Origin: Lepisosteus oculatus
Lineage: Eukaryota; Chordata; Actinopteri; Semionotiformes; Lepisosteidae
Assembly: GCF_040954835.1 (NCBI RefSeq)
Contig: NC_090703.1
Span: 15,513,444-15,577,443 of the forward strand
Reading direction: 5' to 3'
DNA length: 64,000 nucleotides
The notes beneath the pieces were generated by a model that was not told where the DNA came from, searched no databases, and saw only the letters and a program-made list of their open reading frames with translations. Positions 63,601-64,000 of this stretch are shown here, in pieces (positions within the stretch are counted from its first letter, which is position 1; each line of letters opens with the position of its first letter). Made by a program: the position numbers and the translations under genes.

Positions 63601-64000
63601 AGGGGCTGACATTTTTCCATTTTGTTACTGAGGACTAGTTTTTATAACAAAATATTCCTTTGACAAAAACGTAGCAAACTTTTCAAAATATTACAGAATT
63701 AAAATATTACTATCGAACACTTTCATCAGCCATATAAGCCATATAAAACTCACTTCACATTTCAAACATTTTATGGTTCATTGCCTGCTAATTTTACAAG
63801 GCTCAGATGCGATTGTAATAATGACAATGCCGCAACAGAACATACCGCCTTGTTATTCTTTTAATATTTTTTCAAAAAGTATGGAAAGAACGTGAAATAA
63901 CAGTATTCTTAATAGGTCGGAAGGAATGTCATTTTGAACTCATTAATCATCACATCTCCCACTGTGGCTTATTAAACATATTTCATGACTCAGAAATAAA

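Overview
The window is vertebrate nuclear DNA, most likely from a non-teleost ray-finned fish such as a gar or bowfin. This assignment is inferred from two things. The gene order matches the tetrapod one, and the repeats are fish-type: 5S-rRNA-derived SINE, tRNA-head SINE with an L2-like tail, Tc1-like transposons and a fish L2-type LINE. Splice sites are all GT-AG. The non-coding DNA is AT-rich with many old repeats. There is no prokaryotic or viral gene content.

Four protein-coding genes can be read exon by exon. From left to right they are GPX2 (minus, 2833-4423), a selenoprotein glutathione peroxidase with an in-frame UGA at codon 40 and a recognisable SECIS element in the 3' UTR; RAB15 (minus, 11733-33468), a Rab GTPase in 7 coding exons spread over 21.7 kb; FNTB (plus, 36163-51992), the farnesyltransferase beta subunit in 12 coding exons; and MAX (minus, 55201-58990 and beyond), of which the three 3'-most coding exons are present while the N-terminal exon(s) were not found. 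The order and orientation equal human 14q23 (GPX2-RAB15-FNTB-MAX). CHURC1, which precedes GPX2 in human, was not seen. RAB15 and FNTB are divergent around a 2.7 kb spacer. FNTB and MAX converge, with their predicted poly(A) signals about 1.85 kb apart. The reading frames of GPX2, RAB15 and FNTB join without any gap or frameshift, giving 190, 212 and 418 residues.

The rest is intron and intergenic sequence carrying mobile elements. A tRNA-head SINE with a perfect 12-bp target duplication lies at 1388-1762, and a second copy with a 13-bp duplication at 10964-11315. 5S-derived SINE pieces lie at 8590-8995 and 47065-47243. A Tc1-like relic split by an L2-type LINE lies at 23747-25303, in RAB15 intron 1. 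A decayed full-length Tc1-like element lies at 59240-60690, upstream of MAX exon 3. A short repeat family is present three times and forms a 52-bp-arm inverted repeat at 13435-13540.

The most unusual object is a 550-bp GC-rich element in FNTB intron 2 (41618-42167). It is flanked by a 4-bp duplication and built from a perfectly centred 252-bp palindrome that looks like an LTR. A tRNA-Leu-type primer binding site is directly attached, followed by a short internal segment and a second, half-length LTR copy identical over 133 bp. Each arm carries a tRNA-like A box/B box pair at tRNA spacing. A clean match to the CTCF consensus lies just downstream of RAB15, and a second sits inside a 5S-SINE copy.
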